Of a stretch of DNA of 64,000 bases, positions 54,513 to 64,000 are shown piece by piece; position 1 is the first letter of the stretch, and each line of letters starts with the position of its first letter. The notes below the pieces were generated by a model. It searched no databases. It was not told the origin of the DNA and saw nothing but the letters and a program-made list of their open reading frames with translations. A program made the position numbers and the translations under genes. Source of the DNA: Zerene cesonia (lineage: Eukaryota > Arthropoda > Insecta > Lepidoptera > Pieridae); the NCBI RefSeq assembly GCF_012273895.1, contig NC_052114.1, forward strand, positions 1,178,001 through 1,242,000. Direction: 5' to 3'.

Positions 54513-56955
54513 TATTATATTTTAATTATTTCCTTTCATCCTTTGCTTCTTTGAGTCTTGTTTTTTTGAGTTTATACTCACAACACAATATATTGAAAAT
54601 GTTCAAAACTTCGCCACCGCTTATAGAAAAATATTAAAATACGTATTTGCAGATACCTACTATATAATATGTCTACTACTACTACGATAATGATACCACT
54701 TTCATATTTGTATATATATTTATTCTGAATCTTAAATACGTAGTGTATTTCAGCATTCGAGCAAATTCCACATTCGTAAAAGATCATGTTGCATTTTCTA
54801 CGGTAGGCTTTATAAACTTTTAAATGAACAATTAAAATAAATAACTACGTAATAACAACATATTAATATAAATTTATAGAATAACTTTAATACATTATTT
54901 CGTTCTGATATCCAATCACAGAATCCTATCGTAAATTGAGTATTGAGCAACAAATTACAACAGTTTACGAATAAAATATAAAGCCATACTGAAAATTAGG
55001 TAGTAGAAAATGTGCAAAATACAATTATCGAGCTTCCACTCGCTTCCACTGCAGGGAACTGCGCAATAACAATTGGCTAGCGCTCGTTATACAGTAACTT
55101 GGTTACAAATTGACTTTGTTAAGCGATTTAGCTTTATTTTAAATGTTTATTATATTAGTTTGCTAGTGGGTGTCCTGGTTGTTATTGGTATGATGATATG
55201 GAATTGTTTTTTAGAACGGTTAGGCTTCAGTTTTAGCAACAGATAGAAAATATTCTAATATTATTTCATCATCTCCTCATTTTATATTTTATATCTCTGG
55301 TTGACTAACAATCAACATTTTATAATTTAAATATAAAAATATAATTTTATATATTAATTATAATTTTATTTTCATTTATTTATTTATAATGCTTTATTGT
55401 ACAAACTTAGAAAGAAACAATAAGAACACAGGAAACAGAAAAAAAGACATTTTATTATTATGTTATCATTTTAAAAAAACACAATGAAATAAAAAAGTAA
55501 ATCAAATAAAAAATACGATTGTCTTGAAGACATCATTTAGCGTTATGTAGATGTCTATGTTGTATATTTATCATCCCGAAATCCTGTTTTCTATTAAGAA
55601 GAACAAAATTAACATAAAAAACCTAAATCAGACAAAGGCTCAACTAAAATATATTTATTCTGGCAATAAATATCGAAGAGAAGAATGAAGATAAACGTAA
55701 GTCTAACAAAGTTTGGGTTTTTCTTTCCTTTCTATACGCCTACACTATATTCTTAGAAAACTAAATATACATTACTAGTGATATTATATGCTTTGTTCAT
55801 ATTTCAGTCACTGCTTATACAGAATAAGCTAATATCTGATGAGGAATGACAAAGAAATTTCGTATGTTTTCATTATATTTCTTCATACCGTTGAAATCAC
55901 AGTCATATAATTTGTTTATGTTTCACATACACTGGAGGTCGAAAGCAGGTCATTGGTTTATTTGGTCACTAGCAACTTAATATTTCTTAGGATTGCACGC
56001 TTAGAGAAATGAGCACTCTGAAGACAATGGAAGTTACAAAGCAATGAATAATTCTAAGAACAGAACTCCGAATATTGGTTTAACTAACACGGATTAACCA
56101 GACTAATGGATCGGAACGATCAGTACCCCACATCTCGTCTCAATTGATACCGGGGGTCAATTGCATGTAGGGTTGTCTCTTGCAACAATACTGCATACAT
56201 TTTGACGTGTCAGGACGCCCGCTCAAAAGCGACAATACTAATAGTGCGTAGTTTCGTAGTTAGAGTTGTATGTTTTCTTAATTAAAAGAACTATATACAT
56301 ATAACATCTTTAAATTTGAATCGTTAAAACTGCAAGATTAAAAAAAATTTGCATAGTCATTTTGTTAAGTATTGTGACGTACGTAGACTTCGCAGAACCG
56401 GCATAAAATAAGTCACTAAATAAGAAGCAGAATATATTAGATTTAGAGCAAAACTGACAACCCTAATTGAACAAACGACATAACACAATCTTATAAAAAC
56501 ACGCATACGATAATAGCCTTTATTGTTACGCCGTAAAATGCATTTTACTGACAATAATTTTCAAATGTGTGACGCTTTATGGTTAGATGCATACGAAATG
56601 GTTTAGTGGATACGTGTGCATAGGATATTCTATTTTCAGCGATAGCCATAAGGTTGGATTTCATTTGTTTATATTATCAGTAATTGTTAATATCTTTTTG
56701 TTAAATACATCAATTCGTTGGGATATAACTTTATTATGAAGACATAATCGTTAAAGGGTCTTAATTTTATAGTGTCAAGGGGCGAGTTAAATTGTGAGCG
56801 TGTATAATTTTAATCGAGACACAATAGCATAAACTTTATAACAATAGTTATGGCTTTATTAGCGAGTATACCCGCAGCTTCTCATATTATATCTTTTAGT
56901 ATTTTATTATTATAGTATTGTTATTTTTTTTTGTATTTATGGCTTTGAATATAAT

Positions 56956-57238
56956 TTAGGGTTCTGTACCCAAAGACTAAAACAGGACCCGATTGCTAAG
57001 ACTTTCCTGCTTGTCTATCTTTTAATCTATCCATCCGTTTGTAATCAGATAGTTAGATATTTGAAACTTCAAGAAATGATGTACTTCTAATACCGTTATT
57101 AGAACAAATTATATAAAAATGGGGATAAGCAACGGCTAGAACGGTCATTAATGGGATGGGTATTTGTTTTTTGGAGATTCTCTTATTTTTATTTGTATGG
57201 AACCCTTACTGTTACGAGTGCTACTCGCACTTGAATGA
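56956..57238 (+). repeat. Family T interspersed repeat
   Basis: TTAGGGTTCTGTACCCAAAG, AACAGGACCCGATTGCTAAG, ATCTATCCATCCGTTTGTAA, GATAGTTAGATATTTGAAAC and, at the right, TATGGAACCCTTACTGTTAC, GAGTGCTACTCGCACTTG. AGGGTTC and GGAACCCT near the two ends suggest inverted termini. A fragment lies at 35318-35420. Class not established. Confidence 0.68.
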
Positions 57239-57846
57239 TTTAAAAAAACAAAATTTACAATAACTTTTCAATAAAAAATTTTCTTTATTTACTTACGTCT
57301 CTTATAACTCAATTTGACACAAATATACTTACATGTTTAGATTTAAAATTAAAGAACAGAATAAAAATTCAGACACCCAAAATCACCATTCACGTTTATA
57401 AGCGGATAGACCTAAATCATGTCATTGAAATGTCTATTGAAATCTGAAGCTACATGAACCTTGCATCTACAGCTTCACCTAAGTGCAAATAACTCGTATA
57501 TAAATAGACGCAGATGCGATCAGTCACCGCGAACATCCGGACAAAAAGTTTACCGCGCGTTATATAGCGGCGTGCTCCTGGGATCTATTTTTGGTCCCAA
57601 TTTGTTAGATGGCATTAATCATGGTGGTGGAGTAACATTCCTGGAATATGGCAGACGTTTTTTTCTGGTTTTTTACATTCGGTGTTGATGAGTTTTTGAC
57701 GTCGGCCTCACAAGCTGGATTCAGGTGGAATTATGTAATAAAATTCTTGTCTACTGATAATATACATTTTGTGATTTTAGATTTTTGTTAGATTCTAAAT
57801 TTAGATAATGTTTTCTGTTTTGACAGTGGCATTTTTATACATCACT

Positions 57847-57952
57847 AACTGTGACCCGCGGTTGAAACCGCGTAAGTCCGTATCCCGTAGGAATATCGGT
57901 ATAAAAAGTGCCTATGTGTTATTTCAGTTGTCCAGCTATCTACGAAGCAAAA
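57847..57952 (-). mobile_element. Helitron-like element (family C), truncated
   Basis: CTAACTGTGACCCGCGGTTG, AAACCGCGTAAGTCCGTATC, CCGTAGGAATATCGGTATAA, TTGTCCAGCTATCTACG; stops before the GGTTCAGTAG part. Confidence 0.7.
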
Positions 57953-58029
57953 TAGTATTATTATTCACCAATAGATGTCAGGAAAAAAAACACGAATAAA
58001 ACACGAATATGACATTTTCTAAAAAAAAT

Positions 58030-58148
58030 TCCTAGCTAGATCGATTTATCGCCCCCGAAACCCCCTATATACTAAATTTCATGAAAATCGTTGGAGCCGA
58101 TTCCGAGATTCCAATTATATAATATATATACAAGAATTGCTCGTTTAA
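58030..58148 (+). repeat. Interspersed repeat, unclassified
   Basis: TCGATTTATCGCCCCCGAAA, CTAAATTTCATGAAAATCGT, TGGAGCCGATTCCGAGATTC, ATATATACAAGAATTGCTCG. The phrase resembles transposon ends common in insects, but there is only one copy here, so the call is from recognition alone. Confidence 0.4.
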
Positions 58149-58965
58149 AGGTATAAGATTCAAAGTTCTTATAAAATATTGAAACTGATTAGTAAAATAT
58201 TTTCTGAATAAAAACTCTGAAAATTTTAAACGCACGATCAAATTAAGGAAGTCAAATAAGTACCATTAATGTATAAGCATACTGTAACAATGGACTACTA
58301 ACTTTTCAGATTAAAATTCAAATTTCTTAAAATAGTATCATTTATAAGAATCATACGTATTTTATTAAGCACATACAAACATGACAATGTTAATGAACAA
58401 CAAACACACAGCAAAGATCTTCTCATAGCAAAACTCAGTCACGCGTAGACAGAAAAATTTGCATTCGTAGCAAAACCTTTTCAAGAAATGTTATGAAGGA
58501 TATAATAAATCACAAAGATCTAAGCTTTGAAGTTGATTCGATCGTTGAACTGTGAAAAGGCAAACACGACGCGTGATGGAAATATCAAATGTTGTATTTT
58601 ATTGTGGATAACCCATTTTTAAACCCGATACTGCTGTCTGCAAACGTAATAACGATTCAACTACATTTTTATGGACTAAAATATTGCAATCGAATTTAGT
58701 TTTATAGTTTTGGTATTCTATAGAAATCTTTAAACGGATTTGTGTAATTACATTTCCTATTTATATATTTGGTCGTAATTTTAAAGTCATTCTTACGTAG
58801 AATGAGGCGAATTTAATGTCAGTTTGATATTGTGTTAATACCCAAGACGGACTTATATCTAATGTATATTAAGAGTTATTCCATAATACAATACGGTTGC
58901 ATCGTCATATAGCAAATTGAAACAACAATAAAATGACGTATTAACGGAAGAAACTTTATGGCATA

Positions 58966-59137
58966 CTAGCTGCGCCCGCGGTTTCACCCGCGTAATATGG
59001 TAATGCCTATACGGTATAACAGTTGTCCAGCTATCTACGTACTAAATTCATTGCAATCGGTTCAGTAGTTTTTGCGTGAAAGAGCAACAAAGGCACACAC
59101 ATCCTTACAAACTTTCGCATTTATAATATTAGTAAGA
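58966..59137 (-). mobile_element. Helitron-like element (family C), intact termini
   Basis: In its own direction: host A, TCTTACTAATATTATAAATG ... CGCGGGTGAAACCGCGGGCG, CAGCTAG, host T. A 30-bp internal stretch around CGTAGGAAT is deleted compared with 30011. Confidence 0.84.
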
Positions 59138-59218
59138 TTTGGTGCATTAAGATTTTTTTTTCATGATACAAAACATATTGTGTAAGACTAAACGTGTATA
59201 TTAAGTCCTCACAAACCG

Positions 59219-59226
59219 AACCGGTT
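59219..59226. promoter_or_regulatory. AACCGGTT site
   Basis: AACCGGTT matches the known consensus of Grainyhead-family factors. Just downstream, GGAACCGGAG repeats part of it. A single 8-mer in 64 kb is weak evidence. Confidence 0.25.
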
Positions 59227-59879
59227 GAACGGAACCGGAGGTAGTAGTAACTGCTGACGTCCATCCACAATTAATGCCTATATCCCGTTAGTATCATTGT
59301 AACATCCAATGTCTTTCCATTTCATTCCAATTACGGCGCTCTCATCTATCTCAAACAATCCCTATTCATCCCCAATTACAAGTGTAATTCGTCCGTCACA
59401 TTCTATTCCTAGTCGTATCTCCGGGGACATCGGAGACAAAGCGCCTCGTCTCTGCATACTTCCAGATTCGTGCAAATTGCTCGCTTCTGGTCCGTTGACG
59501 CATTAATATATAATCACTCCGTAGTTTATTTGTGCTTCTATGACGTTATATAAAGCATGTTCTTTTAAATGGACTTTCCTTGTTTGCCAAGATAAAAAAA
59601 AACATAATAGAAACACTTCTTGAACTGGAAAAATTTAACATCTTTAGTACTTCATATAATTTGACAAAATTAGGCAACCTCGTAAAATTTTATATAAAAA
59701 CCATAAAATATTATAGCAAAGCTATAAAATATTACACTTGTCAGATGTGAAGAAAGTTATAATTTGAATATATTTCGAAAACATTTCGGTGAGAATTTAA
59801 AGCTTGTCGCTTAAAGTGTTGTGTGAACTGAACTTAACTCATTAAACAATTTCCGAAATTTCATAAATATATTGGCAAG

Positions 59880-60060
59880 GCAGGGAAAAGCCAGATCTGC
59901 CACAAATAGCAAAGAAGCCAATTTGGCTTTATACTTTTTATCCGGCTAGCGGGGTACGTCGTAAATTCTTAATCCGGACAAATTGCCGGCACGTTGTCCG
60001 ACCCGATATTGGACCGGATGAAACCCGGGTATACACTTCATTTGTTTTGATACATAACCT
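59880..60060. other. Unique GC-richer island
   Basis: CAGGGAAAAGCCAGATCTGC, TCCGGCTAGCGGGGTACGTC, ATTGCCGGCACGTTGTCCGA, CCGGATGAAACCCGGG. GCCAATTTGGC at 59918 is a perfect palindrome. Not repeated; possible regulatory DNA. Confidence 0.3.
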
Positions 60061-60974
60061 TTGAATATGTGGCGCACAACTGATGCCGTTTCAGTTCATT
60101 TCAGCAATGAAAACATTATTATTTTTTGCGGTTTATGGTAGGTAGTATTGGTTTTTATAATTTGTCTGCCTTTTAAAACGAAATGTTTTCATATGTTATT
60201 TTATGAGAAATCATAACGATCTTTTAGAATATATAACTTATTTTACGTAACAAAAAGTAAAAAATATGATTTTCAATATTTTCCACATTACTCTACAAAC
60301 ATTGTTGTATAGAAAATATACCAGGGAATTAAAGATCTTTTTTTATAATGTTTCAACCCAGACAAAATCCAACAATAATCAAGCATCAAAAACTACCAAT
60401 CACTATAATCAGAACAACAGCGCCCATAAAAATGTTCAAACTAAATTACAACTTCATTTAAATAAACTGCAAACATCTGAACATTGGAAAAGCTTCGGAA
60501 ACAAGGTTGCAACGCTTCTGGTGAGCAATGAATTTTAAGTTCTGCGCAATAAAGTTGATATTCAATTGCAGGAAATCTTGTCACAGTCTGTTGACGGTCA
60601 TGCTTCAACTATTTTAGTGTCCACAGCGTTCCTTATATGACACACAATGATCGTGTCGGTTGCACACGCTGATTTTAGTAGGAGCTTATGCGGCATTCTC
60701 ACAAGGTTTTAGTATACTTATGCTATTTGGTAAGCTTTTGAACAAATGTTAGGCAATTATCATTGCAAAATAATTCGCTATTATTGTACAAATAGTATGC
60801 ATGAAGTTGTTATTACAACGTTTTTAAATGATGTTTACAAGAAGTTGCAACGCTGTTTTTGCATCTTCTCTGATATGTTTAAAATATATTATTCAAGTTG
60901 TAGCTTAGTCTGCATTTATTACATAAAGAAGCTCTAATAGGCTTCTTTTAATAATATGAATAAGCTCATTGAAT

Positions 60975-61131
60975 AGTATTTTCTTGTGTTTGATTTCACG
61001 CGAGTATTATCCAATTAAAATTTAAAAACTTTTTAACGATTTATTCATTATATTAATAACCCGACATTTCGAACACTTTACAGCGAGCGTGGTCACGGGG
61101 AGACTCGACTCGACTCTTTTTAATTTCTAAG
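60975..61131 (-). mobile_element. Family I repeat, near complete
   Basis: AGTATTTTCTTGTGTTTGAT, CACGCGAGTATTATCCAATT, ACCCGACATTTCGAACACTT, TACAGCGAGCGTGGTCACGG, GGAGACTCGACTCGACTC and then TTTTTAATTTCTAA, the inverted arm. Internal CGTTTAAAATC is missing. Confidence 0.78.
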
Positions 61132-61499
61132 CTTATTAAAATTATATGTGCAAACTGAACTGTGCTATTTCCTAACTAATATAATATTTAGAATTAATAG
61201 TTCAAACCAATTTTAAACATATCCATGTAGGTGTTTACTCCACTTATATAAACATAGGTTGTTTTATTTCAATACAAATACGTTTTATTATTTTCAAAGC
61301 TTTGGAATATTATCGTTAACTTCGATAATAAAGAAAAATAAAAGATTCAATTGGCTTATAAAGGCAGCATCTTGTTTGCCTTATTTTCTATTCGTAGTGA
61401 TTGAGTCAATAGAAATACGGTAAAGAATAATTGTGAGCAAAGAGATAGCCCGTGGTTATTTTTGCTTTTTTTAAATGTTAGTTTAAGATTATTGACATA

Positions 61500-61687
61500 C
61501 TAGCTGCACCCCGCGGTTTCACCTGTGTAAGTCCGTATCCCGTAGGAATATCGGGATAAAAAATTGCCTATGTGTTATATCAGTTGTCCAGCTATCTATG
61601 TACCAAATTTCATTGCAATCGGTTCAGCAGTTTTTGCGTGAAAGACACACTCATCCTTAAAAACTTTCGCATTTAATTATTAGTAGA
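61500..61687 (-). mobile_element. Helitron-like element (family C)
   Basis: CTAGCTGCACCCCGCGGTTT, GTCCGTATCCCGTAGGAATA, GCTATCTATGTACCAAATTT, ATCGGTTCAGCAGTTTTTGC and ACTTTCGCATTTAATTATTA, GTAGA on the plus strand. Confidence 0.82.
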
Positions 61688-62845
61688 CTAGTAGGAGGAT
61701 AGGATTATAATTAATATTAATTAAAGTAGGAATGTATCCTACTATTATGATTGAAGTCTTTACTATATACTTGTACTAACATATCTTAAACAAATATTGA
61801 TTATACGTCTTCCGTGTGGTTACGGAGCGATTTCGTGATATGATTTTAATATATGGAGATGATTGGAAGTCAAGATAGTGATACAAGCTATTTTAACCGA
61901 AGTCAATCATCTCATTCCAATGGGAATAAGGGAGAAACTGCGGGTAACATATAGTAGGTCAATTTTTGTCAAATTTAAGCTTTTTACATAATGGATATGT
62001 GTAGTCGAAGAGGAAGTCCAATATAAATGAATGAGTTTAGGGTCTATCGAAATCTTTGACCATTTCGAGCGATGGATAGATGTTGTGTGGTGACCTCATG
62101 ATTATTTCTCACACGTAACATTTTATATACAAGTACACAAGTAAAGAGTCTTAAAAAATCTAGTCATTGTTTATTTAATTTGTTTAAACCGGAGATTTAT
62201 CTACTGGTAACTTATGCTGGAGCAAATAAGAAAGACGCCTAATACCTAAACACAAAGATATTCTAGGTATGAAGTCATAATTCGCAAAAAACAGCCTCCA
62301 CCTTTGACCGACAACCGGACAGTCGGAAAAGTCTAGTGTCTGTGATTGTAGAGCGAATGTCATCTTTCATGGGACACTTCGTGCGCACACTTGTCCTCAA
62401 AGCGACATATTTACGCGTGAGGTGTCACGTCAAATAAATCCAGAAACTTCGAAAGGTGAGCCCACGACTAGCGTCCTGTACTTTATTTACGCGGTTGTAG
62501 GTTCAAGCAATATGATAAGTTGCTAACATTAATAGCCCAATTTTTTCGTTAAGTTAATCTTGCGCACTAGATAGTAATTTGTGTATGAGGAATAGATTTA
62601 AACATAGAACAATATTTGATGTACATTATTACTGCTGCTCTTATATTAGTGTATAAGTTGTTTGGAAATCAATAAAATAAAATAAAAATAAATAAATTAA
62701 CGAACTTATCTGAAGTGATGTTCTATTGTAATTATATGGCAGTTTTGGTCCAAGAAGTTATATCACTCCACATGCGGGGGATGGAATAGGTACTGCATAG
62801 TTAATTAGAACATATTGGATCAAGTTTGTCGTAATTTATAAGTAA

Positions 62846-62980
62846 CTAGACGCTAGCCCCGGTTCCGCTCGTAAATCAAGTTTCCTCTTTTATCTCAAGG
62901 GAGCGACCGTTTAGTAGATTCAGCCTGATTGAGGGACAAACATCCTAACAAACAAACTTTCGCATTTATAATATTAGTAA
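62846..62980 (-). mobile_element. Helitron-like element, short
   Basis: CTAGACGCTAGCCCCGGTTC, CGCTCG at the left; CAAACTTTCGCATTTATAAT, ATTAGTAA at the right. The middle is shortened. Confidence 0.65.
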
Positions 62981-63111
62981 TTAACAATAATAAAGTCTAC
63001 TAGAGCATCGCAGTAGTAGTAGCGATAGATCTTACGAAAAACACAACGCCGGGGAAATTATATGGTGGTAAATATCCAATCATCCAGATGGCGTGGACGA
63101 TAACTATCTGT

Positions 63112-63150
63112 AACTAGCTGCGTCTCGCATTTTCACCTACTTAAATGACT
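63112..63150 (-). mobile_element. Helitron-like 3' fragment
   Basis: A|CTAGCTGCGTCTCGCATTTT, CACCTACTTAAATG is the CTAG end of family C only. Confidence 0.5.
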
Positions 63151-63234
63151 ATTTTTTTTAATAAATACTCATTTATTATTAGGGTATGACTCTATATTTA
63201 TTTGTATGTATGTTTAGATATTATTTTGATATTT

Positions 63235-63446
63235 ACCGCCTCCTTGGTTCAGTTGTTAACGCGTGAGCGTAGAACCGAGGGGTCCTGGGTTCAGTTCCCG
63301 GTGGGGACGCACAAAAAAAAAGTCCCGTCTGGCAGGACACAGAAGGCTGATCACCTACTTGTCCGTAAAGAAAATGCGACCAGTGAAACAGATGTACATC
63401 ATCTGCCCCATACCCCACTAGGGGACACGGGACTTCACTCCTTTTT
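63235..63446 (+). mobile_element. tRNA-derived SINE (family H), well preserved
   Basis: CCGCCTCCTTGGTTCAGTTG with A box TGGTTCAGTTG, B box GGGTTCAGTTCCC, then GACACAGAAGGCTGATCACC, GAAACAGATGTACATCATCT, GCCCCATACCCCACTAGGGG, ACACGGGACTTCACTCC. TAGATATTAT occurs 10 bases before (63215-63224) and 6 bases after (63453-63462), a possible target duplication if the element is slightly longer than the shared part. Confidence 0.88.
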
Positions 63447-63672
63447 ACTTAATAGATATTATCATTTATTTCCTTTCTTATTTCCAGCAACATTATTTTA
63501 AGTTAAATAAATCAAAAATTTATTAAAAACATAATCTACTTAGTTTATAATGAAATTAAATTAAAGTCCCTAGGTCACAAATTCCTTTATTCAAAGGAAA
63601 TAAAACCCTTGTTAAGTTGATGGACATTTTGATATAATTAAATTTAATCCAATTATGATTTTATATTTGAAA

Positions 63673-63805
63673 CTAGCTTTCCGCCCGTGGCTTTGCCCGC
63701 GTTACCAATGTCACTCTTTAGCCTTCGTCCATATACAGATAAATAAATCATGGCACAAAATCGCTCCGTTCCGACGTGAAAGAAAAACAAACAAAACTCT
63801 TGCGT
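63673..63805 (-). mobile_element. Helitron-like element, diverged
   Basis: CTAGCTTTCCGCCCGTGGCT, TTGCCCGCG at the left, TCCGTTCCGACGTGAAAGAA, AAACAAACAAAACTC at the right; 5' start not clear. Confidence 0.55.
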
Positions 63806-63840
63806 TAATATCTAAGGTTTTATAGAAACTATATAATATA

Positions 63841-64000
63841 CTAGCTGCACCCCACGGTTTCACCCGCATAAGTCAGTATCCCGTAGGAATATTGGGATAC
63901 AAAGTTGCCTTTATATTATTCTAGTTGTCCAGCTATCTACGCACCAAATTTCATTGTAATCGGTTCTGTAGTTTCTGCGCGAAAGAGTAACAAACATACA
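63841..64000 (-). mobile_element. Helitron-like element (family C), cut by window end
   Basis: A|CTAGCTGCACCCCACGGTTT, AGTCAGTATCCCGTAGGAAT, TTATTCTAGTTGTCCAGCTA, ATCGGTTCTGTAGTTTCTGC; runs past position 64000. Confidence 0.82.

Larger units (their letters stand above)
46313..64000 (-). other. Upstream intron or 5' flank of the PDZ-type gene
   Basis: Because the start exon has an acceptor, sequence right of it is read as intron at least up to an unseen 5' exon. Apart from the listed repeats I see nothing recognisable in about 46313-46990, 47155-47890, 48485-49260, 49645-50190, 51370-53115, 53205-54245, 54515-56950, 57240-57840, 58150-58960, 59250-59875, 60065-60970, 61690-62840 and 63450-63670. 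Confidence 0.5.

Noticed and set aside
63202..63501. 99-codon plus-strand frame
   Set aside because: It is the family H SINE read as protein.

Overview
The window looks like non-coding, AT-rich DNA from a moth or butterfly (Lepidoptera; family and species not determinable by reading). The reasons are the interspersed repeats: tRNA-derived SINEs with a GATGAT-type tail, a poly-A element beginning GTCGAGCACGCTTCGG, many short Helitron-like elements (A|TC...CTAG|T), and the LINE end whose antisense reads CGTCGTCGTTTCAGCC. There is no long open reading frame, no rRNA, no CRISPR array and no bacterial or viral gene. Two runs of exactly 1000 N are assembly gaps.

The only host protein-coding sequence I can support is two short exons of one minus-strand gene. 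A start-codon exon (46156-46312, coding from 46258) encodes 34 residues beginning MKLWKSLKIS and ends in phase 1 at a GTATGT donor. About 22 kb downstream, a 120-nt exon (24020-24139) with good splice sites continues in the same phase with no stop, and ends in ELIKPPGKRIGLKLAG, which looks like the start of a PDZ domain. The gene is therefore probably a PDZ scaffold protein whose name I cannot give. Nearly all of the window is its introns and 5' region; the rest of the PDZ domain must lie left of position 1 or in an exon I missed.

Layout: 1-24019 is downstream intron with SINEs, Helitron-like elements and hairpins; 24020-24139 is the PDZ exon; 24140-46155 is a giant intron holding a tRNA-like foldback pair (31113-31573), nested insertions (32294-32640), inverted dimers of a conserved repeat, and tandem duplications; 46156-46312 is the first coding exon; 46313-64000 is upstream intron or 5' flank with clustered Helitron-like copies (50551-51366), a decayed LINE end (54249-54512) and more SINEs.

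The most unusual structure is the tRNA-Ser/Leu-like sequence carried inside long terminal inverted repeats, present as two opposed copies at 31.1-31.6 kb and as diverged or partial copies at 19.2 and 38.5 kb. A second candidate is a repeat with inverted ends and a motif that partly resembles a hammerhead core (36748-36919 and relatives).
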